From: Mucilaginibacter sp. JRF
GTDB taxonomy: Bacteria; Bacteroidota; Bacteroidia; Sphingobacteriales; Sphingobacteriaceae
DNA length: 64,000 nucleotides
NCBI RefSeq assembly: GCF_015223065.1
Contig: NZ_JADFBY010000002.1
Coordinates: 434,001 to 498,000 of the forward strand
Direction: 5' to 3'
Part shown: positions 1 through 9,659 of the stretch, piece after piece
How the letters are laid out: every line of letters begins with the position of its first letter
How positions within the stretch are numbered: position 1 is the stretch's first letter
Program-made: the position numbers and the translations under genes
The notes under the pieces: generated by a model
What the model was told of the DNA's origin: nothing
Database searches by the model: none
Seen by the model: the letters and a program-made list of their open reading frames with translations, nothing else

Positions 1-499
1 ACCACAATTATTGGAAAAGATCGAAGAGATCAATGAGCAAACAGATCAACTTTTGAACGAAGCCATTAAAGAAACGAGGCGAATTTCGCATGAATTAACT
101 CCTGCTATTTTGGAGGAGTTTGGTTTAAGGGAGGCCATAGATGATGTTTGTCGTCAGTTTAGTCATACCCTTCAGATCAACTGTGAGTTGGTTGGAATTA
201 TCAATCTGATTGATAAACAAATGGAGTTAGCTATTTATCGAATTGTTCAGGAACTGGTAATGAATATCATCAAGCACGCTCATGCTACTATTGCTTCAGT
301 ACGAATAGAAATATATAAGAAAGAGGTAGTAATCATCGTACGTGATAATGGCATTGGGTTTCGAAAAAGAACCTCGAATGAAGGTATTGGTTTGAAAACT
401 ATTCAGAATAAGGTAAACTTATTGAATGGTACTTTTAAACTGGAATCAAAAAGTGGCGAATATAGTTTGGTTACCATCATCCTACCGTACACCAGTTAA
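1..499 (+). CDS. Sensor histidine kinase, NarL/DesK type, C-terminal part only
   Basis: This is the kinase end of a two-component sensor cut by the window edge. The frame is open to base 2 and the first possible start inside the window is only a TTG, so the true start lies upstream. The visible part has a HisKA_3-type dimerisation helix with the phospho-acceptor motif ISHELTPAILEEFGL, then an HATPase domain with an N-box (VMNIIKHAHA) and a G1 box (VRDNGIGF). The order and motifs are those of kinases that phosphorylate LuxR/NarL-type response regulators. Sensor domain and partner are not visible. It converges on the CheB/CheR kinase gene, with only 6 bases between the stops. Confidence 0.9.
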   Translation, partial: PQLLEKIEEINEQTDQLLNEAIKETRRISHELTPAILEEFGLREAIDDVCRQFSHTLQINCELVGIINLIDKQMELAIYRIVQELVMNIIKHAHATIASVRIEIYKKEVVIIVRDNGIGFRKRTSNEGIGLKTIQNKVNLLNGTFKLESKSGEYSLVTIILPYTS

Positions 500-505
500 C
501 GAAGA

Positions 506-3500
506 TCAATTTTCGACGTTTTCGGTTCTGAAATGCAATGTAAATTTGCTGCCTTGGTTTACATTGCTTTCAACGCTTATACTACCACCAGCCGCGTTGA
601 TAATTTTTTTCACCAGATATAATCCGATTCCAGTACCTTCTATGTTTTCATTCAATCTGCTGTAAATATCAAACACCTTAGAAATGCTGTCTTCTGGTAT
701 GCCTTTTCCATTGTCCTCTATCGTTAAAACAGTTTCTTCCGCAGTTAAAGTTGTATTGATTAAGATGACAGGAGTTCGCTCGCTTCGGTATTTAATGGCA
801 TTTGAAATCAAGTTATATAGGATGCTTCTCAAGTTTTTTTTCGAGAATAATATATCCTTCACGGCGAAATTTCTCAGGATTACTGCTTTTGATATCTCAA
901 TTTTATTCTCCAAACTCCATTCAATATTGTCGATCAGTTCGTCGAGGTTTACCATTTCACTGGCTAAGCGGTCATTTTCAATCTTAGCAACTGTTCCGAT
1001 TTCTTTGATCATCAAGCTAAATTTTCTGACCGACGAATTAATGATCGTTAAAAACCGGTTCATCTCAGGATCTGTTATTTTACGATTTATCGTATTAATG
1101 CTAAGTTCTATATTATTCAGCGGACCTATAAGATCATGAGATGTAGCATGAGCGAAGTTATCCAAATCAGCATTTATTCGCATAAGGCTGTTGTTTTTCT
1201 TATCAACCTCAAGGTGGGCTTTCTTTAATGCAGTAACGTCATTAAATGTAATGATTGCGCCATTCTGCTTGTTTTCTGAAAGTTGAAGATAGGGCATTAT
1301 CGTTACTTGATACCAGCTGCCGTTGTTGCTCTCAATTTCTTTATTTATTACGCTGGCATCCAGTATAACCTTTTCTATATCTGGAATAATGGTATCAATT
1401 TTTATGTTATTTGAAATAGTTTTCAAAGAGCGGCCAGTATCGTTCTCTGATAAATTAAATAATTTTAATGTTCCCGGCGAAAACTTCATCACCACCAAGT
1501 TATTATCTACAAATAGCTGACCATTGATATTGCTTCTAAAATAATTATTCAAATCGTCATTTAGCTCCAGAAGCTCTTTGTTCTTTAGTTGATAATCGGT
1601 ATTAATAGTGTGTAATTCTTCATTTACCGACTGCATCTCTTCGTTTGTGCTTTGCATTTCTTCGTTTGCAGAAATAAGTTCTTCATTGAAAGATTGCATA
1701 TTTTCATTGGACGCGTCCAATAATTCATACGCAGAGCTTAGCTTTACTTTTAGTTCTTTTAATTCTTCCTCTAAATTATTGGTGTACTCATCAAAATAAA
1801 TACCTTCATTAAATACCTTTGACGTTTCTGATGCCAAGCTACCAGATTCAGTGTCAGTAAATACGGCCAAAAATAAACGAGGATCACCCTTTTTAATGAT
1901 TAAGGATCTTATAGAAATATCTACCGATATTATATTATTGTTATTATTTATAATTATGTTGCTTACGCTTGCAGGTTGATTGGTTTTAGACACATCCTTA
2001 AACAAAGTATTGTAAACAATAGCAAGTGGCTTCGGCAATAATTCGGGTAAGTTTGTATTAAAATTCTCCTGCCTAAGATATTTGGACGAGTTACCGTAAG
2101 ATTTTATAACCCGATGATTTTCGTCAACGCAAATCGCTACATAACCAATTTCTTTTGCGAGGGTTCCAATTATTGCCTCAGCCAAAGTTTGATTTGTATT
2201 GTTTGCAACGATTTCGCGTGTTGGAACAGTGGTTTTATGGATTTCCATAAGCTCAGGAAGATTAAATGTTTCAAATGTTACGGCTCTTTTATGTCTCTGA
2301 TTCTTGTAAATACGCCATTTTTTATGAACAACTTCCAGATCATTAAGTATTGAAACGGCATTTTCACTCGATCCTAAAAACAGGTAACCTTCTTTTTTCA
2401 GTCCAAAACGTAGCATATTAAGAACCTTCTGTTGCAAAAGTGGTGTCATATAAATGAGTAAGTTACGGCAACTGACTAAATCCATATTGCAATACGGCGG
2501 ATTTTTTACTAAATCATGTTGAGCGAAAATTACCATTTGCCGTAAATCAGCTTTGATCTTGTAAAAATCGCCGTCTTTAACAAAGTGCTTTTCCAAACGT
2601 TCACGTGATACGTCATTTTCAATACTATTGCTATATATGCCTTTACCGGCATATGAGAGGGCATAACTATCAACATCCGTTGCAAAAATTTTAACAACAA
2701 CATCCTTATGCTCCTGGTTCAATAGCTCATAAAGTATAATGGCAAGGGAGTACACCTCTTCGCCGGTAGCGCAGCCAGCTACCCATACCTTCAGTTCTTC
2801 GCCGGGTTTATGTCTTCTTAAAAGGTCTGGTATGACATTATTTTCAATCTGTAGAAAAGCCTCCTTATCTCTGAAAAAAGATGTTACACTTATCAAATAG
2901 TCTTTTGCCAATGCCTCAGCTTCTGCAGGTGTTCTTCTCAAAAAATCTAAATATTCGTCTAAAGAGGCTATATGATGAAATGCCGCTCTTCTTTTAGTTC
3001 TCCTGAGGATTGTAGGTTTCTTATAATCAGAAAAATCAAGAGGTGAGCTATCCCGAATTAATTCAAGAATTTCATTGATAGTGTCTTCTTCTCTTTCAGA
3101 ATTTGCAACAAAAATCTGTTCGTGTTTTACGTAGTCCTCAATGGCATTTGGCATAGTTTCCGGCTCAAGAATGAAGTCTACTAATCCGGTGGCTATAGCA
3201 TGCGAAGGCATGCTGCTAAATTGAGTGGTTTCTGGGTTACGAGCGATGATCATACCACCGGCATTTTTAATTGATCTGACACCCTCAGTTCCATCTGAAC
3301 CCAAGCCAGATAGAATAACTGCGATTGATTTTCTTCCGTTATCTACAGCCAATGAATGCAAAAAGGTGTTAATTGTAAGGTGCGGGGCGTTGTTTTTATG
3401 CTTATCCGTTAAGAACAAACGACCATTTTTTATGATCATTACCTTATTGTGTGGGATTAGGTAAACTTCATTGCTTTTAATGCTAACTCCGTTTTTTGCT

Positions 3501-3691
3501 TCATTAACAATTAACTTTGAATGCTTAGCCAATAATTCAACCATCCTGCTCTTGAATTCAGCGGATAAATGTTGAACGATTACGTAAGCCACCCCATCCA
3601 ATGGTGTGTGATCGAAAAATATATTAATTTCTTCCATGCCACCTGCGGATGCGCCGATAGCTATAATATATTGAGGGGCAACATTCAGCAT
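506..3691 (-). CDS. CheB-CheR-PAS-histidine kinase fusion protein
   Basis: A 1061-residue signalling fusion. Residues 8-190 are a CheB methylesterase domain with the catalytic Ser15 in GASAGG, His41 in VQHLS and an Asp in SGLGSDGTEG near 133. Residues about 205-470 are a CheR methyltransferase with the SAM site VAGCATGEEVYSL. A coiled coil of SANEEMQSTNEE-type repeats follows at about 640-730, then a PAS domain, then a HisKA helix with His852 (ATSHDLIGPL) and an HATPase domain (NLISNAIKY, EDNGKGIP, GTGIGLYLV). No receiver domain is attached and there are no transmembrane segments, so it is probably cytoplasmic. Such fusions are common in Bacteroidota and do not imply swimming chemotaxis. Input and output partners are unknown. 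Confidence 0.95.
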   Translation of the reverse strand: MLNVAPQYIIAIGASAGGMEEINIFFDHTPLDGVAYVIVQHLSAEFKSRMVELLAKHSKLIVNEAKNGVSIKSNEVYLIPHNKVMIIKNGRLFLTDKHKNNAPHLTINTFLHSLAVDNGRKSIAVILSGLGSDGTEGVRSIKNAGGMIIARNPETTQFSSMPSHAIATGLVDFILEPETMPNAIEDYVKHEQIFVANSEREEDTINEILELIRDSSPLDFSDYKKPTILRRTKRRAAFHHIASLDEYLDFLRRTPAEAEALAKDYLISVTSFFRDKEAFLQIENNVIPDLLRRHKPGEELKVWVAGCATGEEVYSLAIILYELLNQEHKDVVVKIFATDVDSYALSYAGKGIYSNSIENDVSRERLEKHFVKDGDFYKIKADLRQMVIFAQHDLVKNPPYCNMDLVSCRNLLIYMTPLLQQKVLNMLRFGLKKEGYLFLGSSENAVSILNDLEVVHKKWRIYKNQRHKRAVTFETFNLPELMEIHKTTVPTREIVANNTNQTLAEAIIGTLAKEIGYVAICVDENHRVIKSYGNSSKYLRQENFNTNLPELLPKPLAIVYNTLFKDVSKTNQPASVSNIIINNNNNIISVDISIRSLIIKKGDPRLFLAVFTDTESGSLASETSKVFNEGIYFDEYTNNLEEELKELKVKLSSAYELLDASNENMQSFNEELISANEEMQSTNEEMQSVNEELHTINTDYQLKNKELLELNDDLNNYFRSNINGQLFVDNNLVVMKFSPGTLKLFNLSENDTGRSLKTISNNIKIDTIIPDIEKVILDASVINKEIESNNGSWYQVTIMPYLQLSENKQNGAIITFNDVTALKKAHLEVDKKNNSLMRINADLDNFAHATSHDLIGPLNNIELSINTINRKITDPEMNRFLTIINSSVRKFSLMIKEIGTVAKIENDRLASEMVNLDELIDNIEWSLENKIEISKAVILRNFAVKDILFSKKNLRSILYNLISNAIKYRSERTPVILINTTLTAEETVLTIEDNGKGIPEDSISKVFDIYSRLNENIEGTGIGLYLVKKIINAAGGSISVESNVNQGSKFTLHFRTENVEN

Positions 3692-4023
3692 TAGTATCCG
3701 GATAAATGTATCAGTGAAGATAGTATCAAATTTAGGTTATAAATCACTTATCCATAATTATTTGTTTTAAAGAGTATTAATTCAGGTAGCAGTCGTAAAA
3801 ATTGATATCTGGTAAAAACCGTATTAATGAGGATTTATACTAAATAATGAAACTTTGTTTTGATTGCAGAAGTTAAACATCCAGAAATCTTTTTGCATCC
3901 AAACATATTCGATTCTAATTGTTATGATTAAACATCCTGTTTAATATAAATCCCTTAGTATTAACTGCTGAACAAGGTCTTTTACTCAGGCAACAAATGC
4001 ATACGATATAAGGTTGAGCCGAT
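3692..4023. other. Intergenic, no gene seen
   Basis: AT-rich spacer between the start of the CheB/CheR kinase on the minus strand and the bestrophin gene on the plus strand, so it should hold two divergent promoters. I see no convincing -33/-7 pair, hairpin or repeat. Confidence 0.5.
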
Positions 4024-4917
4024 ATGATCATTTCTATTAACATTCGCGCCGCTTCGGTTCTTTCCGGAACATGGAAGTGGCTTGCGTTTCACTCTTTATT
4101 TGTAATAATTGTATATGCTGCTCTCAAATATTCAGGATTGAAAATTTCAATGACACCAATTATATCCATGATCGGGATCGTCTTATCAATATTAATGGGT
4201 TTCCGTATTAGTTCAGCATATGACAGATGGTGGGAGGCCCGGAAAATATGGGGAGCTTTAGTTAACGATTCAAGAACACTTGCCCGACAATTAATAACTA
4301 TAACTCAACCTTCAGAAATTACAACAGCGCACGTGCAGAGTATGGTTTACCGACACATTGCATTTATTTATTCAATGGGAGGCCGTTTACGAAATCAGGA
4401 TGTTAATCAGGTGGTTGCATCTTTTCTATATGAGGATGAGTGGGAAAGATTGATAGATAGAGGAAATGTACCCAATTTATTATTACTTCATAATGTGCAC
4501 GCGTTCCGAAAAATGCAGCAGGACGGTAGTATAACCAGCTTCGATTTTTTAATGCTTAACGAAACTATTACTAAGCTTACTGACAGTGCTGGTGCTGCAG
4601 AAAGAATTAAAAATACACCTTTTCCGATCCCATATAGTTATTTTACCAGTTTCTTGGTTCATCTTTTCGCTATGCTGTTGCCGTTTGGTATGGTCGAACT
4701 GTTTGGTTATGTCTCTATTCCGATAGCAATTTGTACCATTTTTATTTTTTTGATAATTGAGCAAATCGCCATTGAAATACAAGATCCATTTGCTAACAAA
4801 GAAAATGATATACCAGTTACAGCAATATCACAGGCTATTGAAATCGATTTAAAAGAAATGCTTGGCGATTTGAACCTGCCTGACAAAGAAACGCCGAGAA
4901 GCGGTGTTTTGATGTAA
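4024..4917 (+). CDS. Bestrophin-family (UPF0187) membrane channel protein
   Basis: A 297-residue integral membrane protein of the bacterial bestrophin family, predicted to form a pentameric ion channel in the inner membrane. The family signature is seen at residues about 55-80: a hydrophobic helix then GFRISSAYDRWWEARKIWG. Four hydrophobic stretches are visible, two near the N-terminus (about 18-65) and two near 205-250, with the cytosolic C-terminal part carrying an IEIQDPF motif that matches the family. The start is an ATG and the length is usual for bacterial members. It stands alone between long spacers. Ion selectivity cannot be read from the sequence. Confidence 0.88.
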   Translation: MIISINIRAASVLSGTWKWLAFHSLFVIIVYAALKYSGLKISMTPIISMIGIVLSILMGFRISSAYDRWWEARKIWGALVNDSRTLARQLITITQPSEITTAHVQSMVYRHIAFIYSMGGRLRNQDVNQVVASFLYEDEWERLIDRGNVPNLLLLHNVHAFRKMQQDGSITSFDFLMLNETITKLTDSAGAAERIKNTPFPIPYSYFTSFLVHLFAMLLPFGMVELFGYVSIPIAICTIFIFLIIEQIAIEIQDPFANKENDIPVTAISQAIEIDLKEMLGDLNLPDKETPRSGVLM

Positions 4918-5011
4918 AATTAATACGGTATCGTTTAAATATAAAATTGCTTTTTAGGCAATAAAAACCTATTTTTGTATCTTAATTGCTGATGCGTTTT
5001 ATCCGATATTC

Positions 5012-5036
5012 GCCCCCTTTAAAAGGGGGCTTTATT
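5012..5036 (+). terminator. Intrinsic terminator-like hairpin
   Basis: Perfect inverted repeat GCCCCCTTT / AAAGGGGGC (5012-5020 and 5022-5030) followed by TTTATT. It is about 95 bases after the bestrophin stop and could end that transcript. The C5/G5 palindrome also resembles the G/C palindromes in the kdp operon, so it may be a dispersed repeat used as a terminator. Confidence 0.55.
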
Positions 5037-5226
5037 CCTGTCCATAATGGAGTTTCGAAGTCAAAAATTTACCAAACGGAATATTATGATGTTAACTGTT
5101 TGCCAACGTACGCTGGAAAAACATTGTCATAATCAAACTAATATATTCCACTTTTTTTAATAAGCTCAAACCAATTCCTTGCTGATAGTTAAAAGCTGTT
5201 TAGGGGGCATTTATTACATTTGAAAA

Positions 5227-5358
5227 ATGAGCCTTATAACTAAGATAATTATGTGGGTAATCGGGATAATTATTTCCTATTTACTATTAATGGAAATTAT
5301 AATGGCATTCGATTTTCATGATTTAAACTCAATGAGTGTCGACCAGTATAGACTGTGA
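5227..5358 (+). CDS. Possible 43-residue single-pass membrane protein
   Basis: A short ATG-to-TGA frame of 43 codons inside the 640-base spacer 4918-5560. Residues 3-27 are almost all hydrophobic (I, V, L, W, Y), followed by a short polar tail rich in Asp and Ser, which is the usual shape of a small one-helix membrane protein. No Shine-Dalgarno sequence is evident, which is normal in this phylum. The family is not recognised and it could be chance. The rest of the spacer shows nothing else apart from the hairpin at 5012. Confidence 0.3.
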   Translation: MSLITKIIMWVIGIIISYLLLMEIIMAFDFHDLNSMSVDQYRL

Positions 5359-5560
5359 TAAGGTGTTAGTCAATTTTCGAGATGATGACTATATGTCGGT
5401 TTCTAGTTGCGGTGTAAGAGTCAAGTGTTGCTCGGGTTTTAAAAGTTGAAACACTCTTATTTGAATCCCGTAATTATTGGACAAATCATCTACCAACGTT
5501 CGGCATACATTTTTACATCATTACCCTCGTCAGACCACCAGGAATCTTTATTGTGTGTGG

Positions 5561-6589
5561 CTATTTAAGCATTATTTTACGAATAGTATTTGTTCCATAA
5601 TCCGAAAAATAAAGACTGTTTTCGTGATCCGTCAAAGCGAGGCTGTAAGCGTGAACGTCTGCTTTCATACCAATGCCGTCTTGGCCATCGGGCGTGGCAC
5701 TGTTGGGCCCTGCCAATATAGTTAGTTTACCATTCTCAATTTTTTCAATTTTTCCACCTGCGGCCAGATACATAGTTCGGCTGTCCGCATTTAAAACAAT
5801 ACTATTTATATCGCCTAAATTTAAATTTGGATAAAGCTGCGCTGTTACACCATTGGGAGTATATTTAAAGAGGCGGGCACCAATAGTAAAATATACCACA
5901 CGGTTTCTCCCTATAAATAATCCCCTGTAACTTTGCCCTCTGCCTTGCTCTTCTTCTGTTAGTAAGTTTTTATTATAGGGAACATTGTCCCTCCCGGTCG
6001 ATCCATCAGGATTTACCAAATGTTTTAAGATATTATTACTACTTGAGAACCAAAAGAAATCTTCATAGGGATCTTTTGCCAAAGCGCCAAAGGCTGTATA
6101 GGTACTTTCATATCCCGCTACAAACTTTCCGGTCTTATCAAATATATAAGTTAATCCAGCCTGATCAACAAGATAACTTAACACGTGCACGTTGCCGGCG
6201 TTATCTACCCCAACTGATGTGGGGCTCTGAAGGCCATAAAATTCAGTGGTTTTTAAAAGAAGTGTAGTTACAACGCCATTGGAACTTAGTTTACGAATGG
6301 CGTTGTTATTTCTGTCAGCAATATATAGTGCTCCATCTTTAGCTAATTGGATGCCCGAAGGCCCGTCAAATCGTGCATTTCCTGCCTGTCCATCAACGAA
6401 TCCGGGACTGTTCGGCAAGCCGGCAACCGTAGTAACCACATTGCGTGTTGTCAAGGCAAGAGACGTTTGATCTGAATTTATGAATTCAGTTTGTTCATGT
6501 AACTGACTTTCTTTCTTGCATTGCTGCAGTGCAATTGATCCGGCAACAAGTACAATTAGCTTAATTACTCTCAATGCATTTAACTTCAT
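5561..6589 (-). CDS. NHL-repeat beta-propeller lipoprotein (paralogue 1)
   Basis: A 342-residue secreted lipoprotein. A hydrophobic signal ends at LQQC, making Cys24 the predicted lipid anchor, followed by KKE. The mature protein carries NHL-type repeats: a VDGQAGNARFDGPSG motif near 65-80, then an IADRNNNAIRKL strand, and a closing SDYGTNTIRKI repeat at the very C-terminus. These build a beta-propeller usually used for binding proteins or glycans at the cell surface. Two more members of the same type lie at 10188 and 19809, with the same signal length. It is transcribed away from the esterase gene at 6989. No enzymatic motif is visible and the ligand is unknown. Confidence 0.85.
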   Translation of the reverse strand: MKLNALRVIKLIVLVAGSIALQQCKKESQLHEQTEFINSDQTSLALTTRNVVTTVAGLPNSPGFVDGQAGNARFDGPSGIQLAKDGALYIADRNNNAIRKLSSNGVVTTLLLKTTEFYGLQSPTSVGVDNAGNVHVLSYLVDQAGLTYIFDKTGKFVAGYESTYTAFGALAKDPYEDFFWFSSSNNILKHLVNPDGSTGRDNVPYNKNLLTEEEQGRGQSYRGLFIGRNRVVYFTIGARLFKYTPNGVTAQLYPNLNLGDINSIVLNADSRTMYLAAGGKIEKIENGKLTILAGPNSATPDGQDGIGMKADVHAYSLALTDHENSLYFSDYGTNTIRKIMLK

Positions 6590-6988
6590 ATTCAGTTTCT
6601 TGGTTAATCAAAATTAACAGTAAATCAAATCAATTCTGATTTAACCGCCATATGTTCTGATATTGTAACTATTTGTCCGCATTATGAGATGAGCCATTAA
6701 AATGCGGATCCCATTGAAAATAATTGTAATGCTTTGATGCATACTTTGAATACAGTTGTACTCTATTTGCTTAACTCATAAACTAATAGAAGGATATCCT
6801 TTCAATTAATGAACGGACAGCACAATACAAATAGCCATAGATTATAGCGAGCTTTAATACTAATATATAATTTACCTTAATAGTTAGAGCTGGTGGTTTT
6901 AAATAGTTGGTAAAAATTGTAATTAATAAGAAAGTTGTGTGAAACTAATGTATAGCCACAAGTGTTCAAATGTTACAATACATCAACT
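6590..6988. other. Divergent intergenic region, no gene seen
   Basis: About 400 AT-rich bases between the divergently transcribed NHL lipoprotein and the esterase. It must hold both promoters. I could not assign a clear TANNTTTG element, operator or hairpin. Confidence 0.5.
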
Positions 6989-8119
6989 ATGAAAACAAAA
7001 CATTATTACACCATCCTGGCCGCCTGCGGCATGCTGGGACTTGCTGCCTGTTCGGGCAATTCATCAAAAAGTGCATCAGATAGTACAGACACTTTGTCGG
7101 CGGCCGATACTATGATGACTGACACACCCAAAACATTAAAACCTAAAGGCGCTAACCCGGCCTGGGCGCCGGATATTAAGCCTGAGATGTGGGCCGTAAT
7201 TGAGAAGCTGGGTAGCTACGGCGATAAACCTATTGAAAGCCTTACCGCTGTACAAGCGCGCAAAAACCATACGCCAACTGATGCCGTAATGGATTTGATA
7301 AAGGAGAGTGGAATTGCCAAGCCGGTGTTCAATGTTGATACCATGGGTAAAGACATCCCGGTTGCCGGTGGAAACATTCATGTGCGTGTGTATACGCCAA
7401 AATCAGGTAATGGGCCATTCCCGGTAATTGTTTATTACCATGGCGGCGGTTTTGTTATTGCCAATCTGGATGTTTACGATGCAACGCCTAATGTGCTGGC
7501 CGATAAAGCCGGAGCAGTGGTGGTATCAGTTGCCTACCGTTTAGCGCCCGAAAATAAATTCCCTGTTGCGCATAATGATGCCTTTGCAGCTTATCAATGG
7601 GTGTTAAAAAACGCGGCCTCTATAAAAGGAGATGCTAAAAAGGTAGCTGTAGCGGGCGAGAGTGCCGGTGGTAATCTTGCTGTAAATACAGCAATTATGG
7701 CACGCGATAAAAAAGTAGATTTACCTGTAGCTGTATTAGCGGTTTACCCGGTTGCAGGTTCAGATATGAACACACCATCGTACACTAAAAATGCTAATGC
7801 AAAACCATTAAATAAGGCTATGATGGGCTGGTTTGTTAAAAATTACCTAAACAATATGGGCGAGGCTAAAGACCCGCGTATTAATCTGGTTGCTGCTAAC
7901 TTAAAAGGTTTGCCGCCAACAACCATTATTACTGCCGAAATTGACCCATTACAAAGCGATGGTACATTGCTGGCCGATAAACTAAAGGCCGCCGGAGTGA
8001 CTACCGATCTGAAAAATTATGATGGTGTAACCCATGAGTTTTTTGGTATGGGTGCTGTGGTGCCACAAGCTCATGATGCTGAAGCTTATGCTGTAAGTCA
8101 GCTTAAAAAATCATTTTAA
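6989..8119 (+). CDS. Secreted alpha/beta hydrolase lipoprotein, hormone-sensitive lipase (HSL) type
   Basis: Predicted esterase of 376 residues. The frame opens at a GTG at 6962, but the ATG at 6989 begins a proper lipoprotein signal with Cys21 in the box GLAAC and is the better start. After a Ser/Thr-rich linker comes the alpha/beta hydrolase fold. It has the oxyanion motif HGGGF, the nucleophile elbow GESAGG, an acid in the ITAEIDPLQ region and a His in GVTHEFFGM near the C-terminus, so the HSL-family catalytic set is complete. It probably acts on small acyl esters at the outer membrane or in the periplasm. It stands alone and ends in a strong terminator. The substrate is unknown. Confidence 0.9.
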   Translation: MKTKHYYTILAACGMLGLAACSGNSSKSASDSTDTLSAADTMMTDTPKTLKPKGANPAWAPDIKPEMWAVIEKLGSYGDKPIESLTAVQARKNHTPTDAVMDLIKESGIAKPVFNVDTMGKDIPVAGGNIHVRVYTPKSGNGPFPVIVYYHGGGFVIANLDVYDATPNVLADKAGAVVVSVAYRLAPENKFPVAHNDAFAAYQWVLKNAASIKGDAKKVAVAGESAGGNLAVNTAIMARDKKVDLPVAVLAVYPVAGSDMNTPSYTKNANAKPLNKAMMGWFVKNYLNNMGEAKDPRINLVAANLKGLPPTTIITAEIDPLQSDGTLLADKLKAAGVTTDLKNYDGVTHEFFGMGAVVPQAHDAEAYAVSQLKKSF

Positions 8120-8140
8120 TAATTAACAAAGTGTATAAAA

Positions 8141-8180
8141 CAATAAGGGTCGATGTATAGCATCGGCCCTTATTGTTTTA
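8141..8180 (+). terminator. Intrinsic terminator of the esterase gene
   Basis: A 15-bp stem (8141-8155 with 8161-8175, one G-T wobble), a five-base loop and then a T-rich tract (TTTTA). It starts 21 bases after the stop of the esterase gene. Confidence 0.9.
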
Positions 8181-8526
8181 TTGGCCTTACTAACACAAAA
8201 TAGTTATATAAAGTTGAAATAAGATTCTATTTATAAAGTTGGCTACTCTAACGTTCTTTCTTTATGTAAATTGACTAGTGTTGAGACTGCTTATTCGTTT
8301 TGAGTAATATCCAAAAAAAACCATATCAAGAGAATTGTTTAAATGAGCTATATTTGCGAGTGATTGACTGAGATTGGGAAGGTGAAATGACAATTAAAAG
8401 TCATCGCGCAAGGTGAATTGCTTGTTTTAAAAACACCGTTAGTATCTCCGCTAAGGCTTAATAAGCATATCACTACATAAGTGTATTGCATATCCTACAT
8501 AGTTGATCGTCTATACAAAAGTTTCC
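8181..8526. other. Intergenic between two terminators, no gene seen
   Basis: This stretch lies between convergent terminators, so no transcription of flanking genes is expected through it. I see no open frame of useful length, repeat or structured element. Confidence 0.5.
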
Positions 8527-8562
8527 AAAAAAAAAGCGATGCCTGCTTTTGTCAGACATCGC
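8527..8562 (-). terminator. Intrinsic terminator of the Thr/Pro-rich protein gene
   Basis: Read on the minus strand, a 10-bp stem (GCGATGTCTG with CAGGCATCGC, one wobble) is followed by nine Ts. It lies 21 bases beyond the stop of the 8584-9093 gene. Confidence 0.9.
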
Positions 8563-8583
8563 ATAATAGATATAAAAAGAATA

Positions 8584-9093
8584 TTATTTTTTCTGAGGTG
8601 ACATTCCACCACTACTTGTTCCGCCACTCGTTCCTGTCCCTACACCTGTGCCTGTAGGCGATGTTGTTGGACTCGTTGTCGGTGATGTAGGGCTGGTTGT
8701 CGGAGGCGTTGTTGTAGGCGTCATCGGACTTGTAGTTGGCGTCGATGGAGTAGTCGTTGGAGATGTGGGGCTTGTTGTTGGACTTGTATTAGTCGGTGGC
8801 ACTGTTGGACTTGTAGGATTCGTCGTTGGCGGCATAGTATTTGGCGCTGTAGTCGGGTTTGCCGGATTCACGGGATTTGAAGTCGGATTGGTTGAACCAG
8901 GTGTGGTTGTTTTTGGAACAACGTTTCTGCGTGTGCTTTTCTTGTTAGCCGGCACTGTATCCTGTTGCGCTCGATCAACTTGGTTAAATGCAATTGGCGT
9001 ATGGTTGATATTACTATTTTGACCTATTGTTTTGGCATAGCCAAACGCACATGTGGCGCTCACTGCTAATGCTATTAAAATTACTTTTTTCAT
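8584..9093 (-). CDS. Secreted Thr/Pro/Ser-rich low-complexity protein
   Basis: A 169-residue protein with a clear signal peptide (MKKVILIALAV start, cleavage near AFGYA-KT). Residues about 60-150 are almost entirely Thr, Pro, Ser and Asn in short repeats such as TSPTTSPT, ending in a Gly/Ser-rich tail. The expected form is extended and perhaps O-glycosylated, since Bacteroidota glycosylate D-(S/T)-hydrophobic motifs, but such motifs are not obvious here. No catalytic domain is present. A strong terminator follows. The same kind of Thr/Pro linker occurs in the glycosidase lipoprotein at 44413. The function is unknown. Confidence 0.75.
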   Translation of the reverse strand: MKKVILIALAVSATCAFGYAKTIGQNSNINHTPIAFNQVDRAQQDTVPANKKSTRRNVVPKTTTPGSTNPTSNPVNPANPTTAPNTMPPTTNPTSPTVPPTNTSPTTSPTSPTTTPSTPTTSPMTPTTTPPTTSPTSPTTSPTTSPTGTGVGTGTSGGTSSGGMSPQKK

Positions 9094-9659
9094 AATATTA
9101 TTTTCTTTACGGTTATGTATATTAATTATGTCTATAACCGTGCCAGTAATAAATTATTCGCTAGGTAATAATATGAAGCAGAACTTTGAGTTGCGAAATC
9201 AAAACTGGGTGAATTAAAAATCGTATATCATAGACAGTTTTTACATTTAATATTTGATTCAATCTGGTGATTTGCTTAACAAAACGTATTGAATTAAAAC
9301 TACCCGGATTGCCTTTAGAATATTAGTGGTTGCTGTTGTCTGTTCCAGCTTAATCAATGCCTCCAAACTACTTTTTATTCGCAGCAAAGTAAAGTCTATC
9401 ATCGGGCTATTCACACGGAGAAAGGAGGGACGAAAGGCGATATTGGGCGGAAAGAGTTGTGTTGACAATCGGCCAAAGCCTTCAATGGTATACTACAAAC
9501 CACTCAAAAACTCAAATGATGGATGTTTCTAATTAGAAAAAAATGATTTTACCAACATGGTCTGGTAAATGGGTTTTTTAGCTTTTGAGAGGGTGTGTAT
9601 AGTTGTAAGTTTAGGTTAAAATAAACTTGAAGTTGTCTGAATCCTAATAGTCGCCAAAT
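9094..9659. other. Intergenic, no supported gene
   Basis: AT-rich spacer. Two short frames overlap on opposite strands near 9259-9532, but neither has a recognisable domain, signal sequence or upstream signal. The minus-strand one is a run of hydrophobic and charged residues that could be a decayed helical protein. I would not annotate either. Confidence 0.4.

Noticed and set aside
8648..9022. A long plus-strand frame of Val/Gly repeats opposite the Thr/Pro-rich gene
   Set aside because: It is the antisense reading of the low-complexity repeat. The minus strand has a signal peptide and a correctly oriented terminator.
9259..9532. Two overlapping short frames on opposite strands
   Set aside because: Neither shows a domain, signal or conserved-looking pattern. 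They may be remnants, but nothing proves it.
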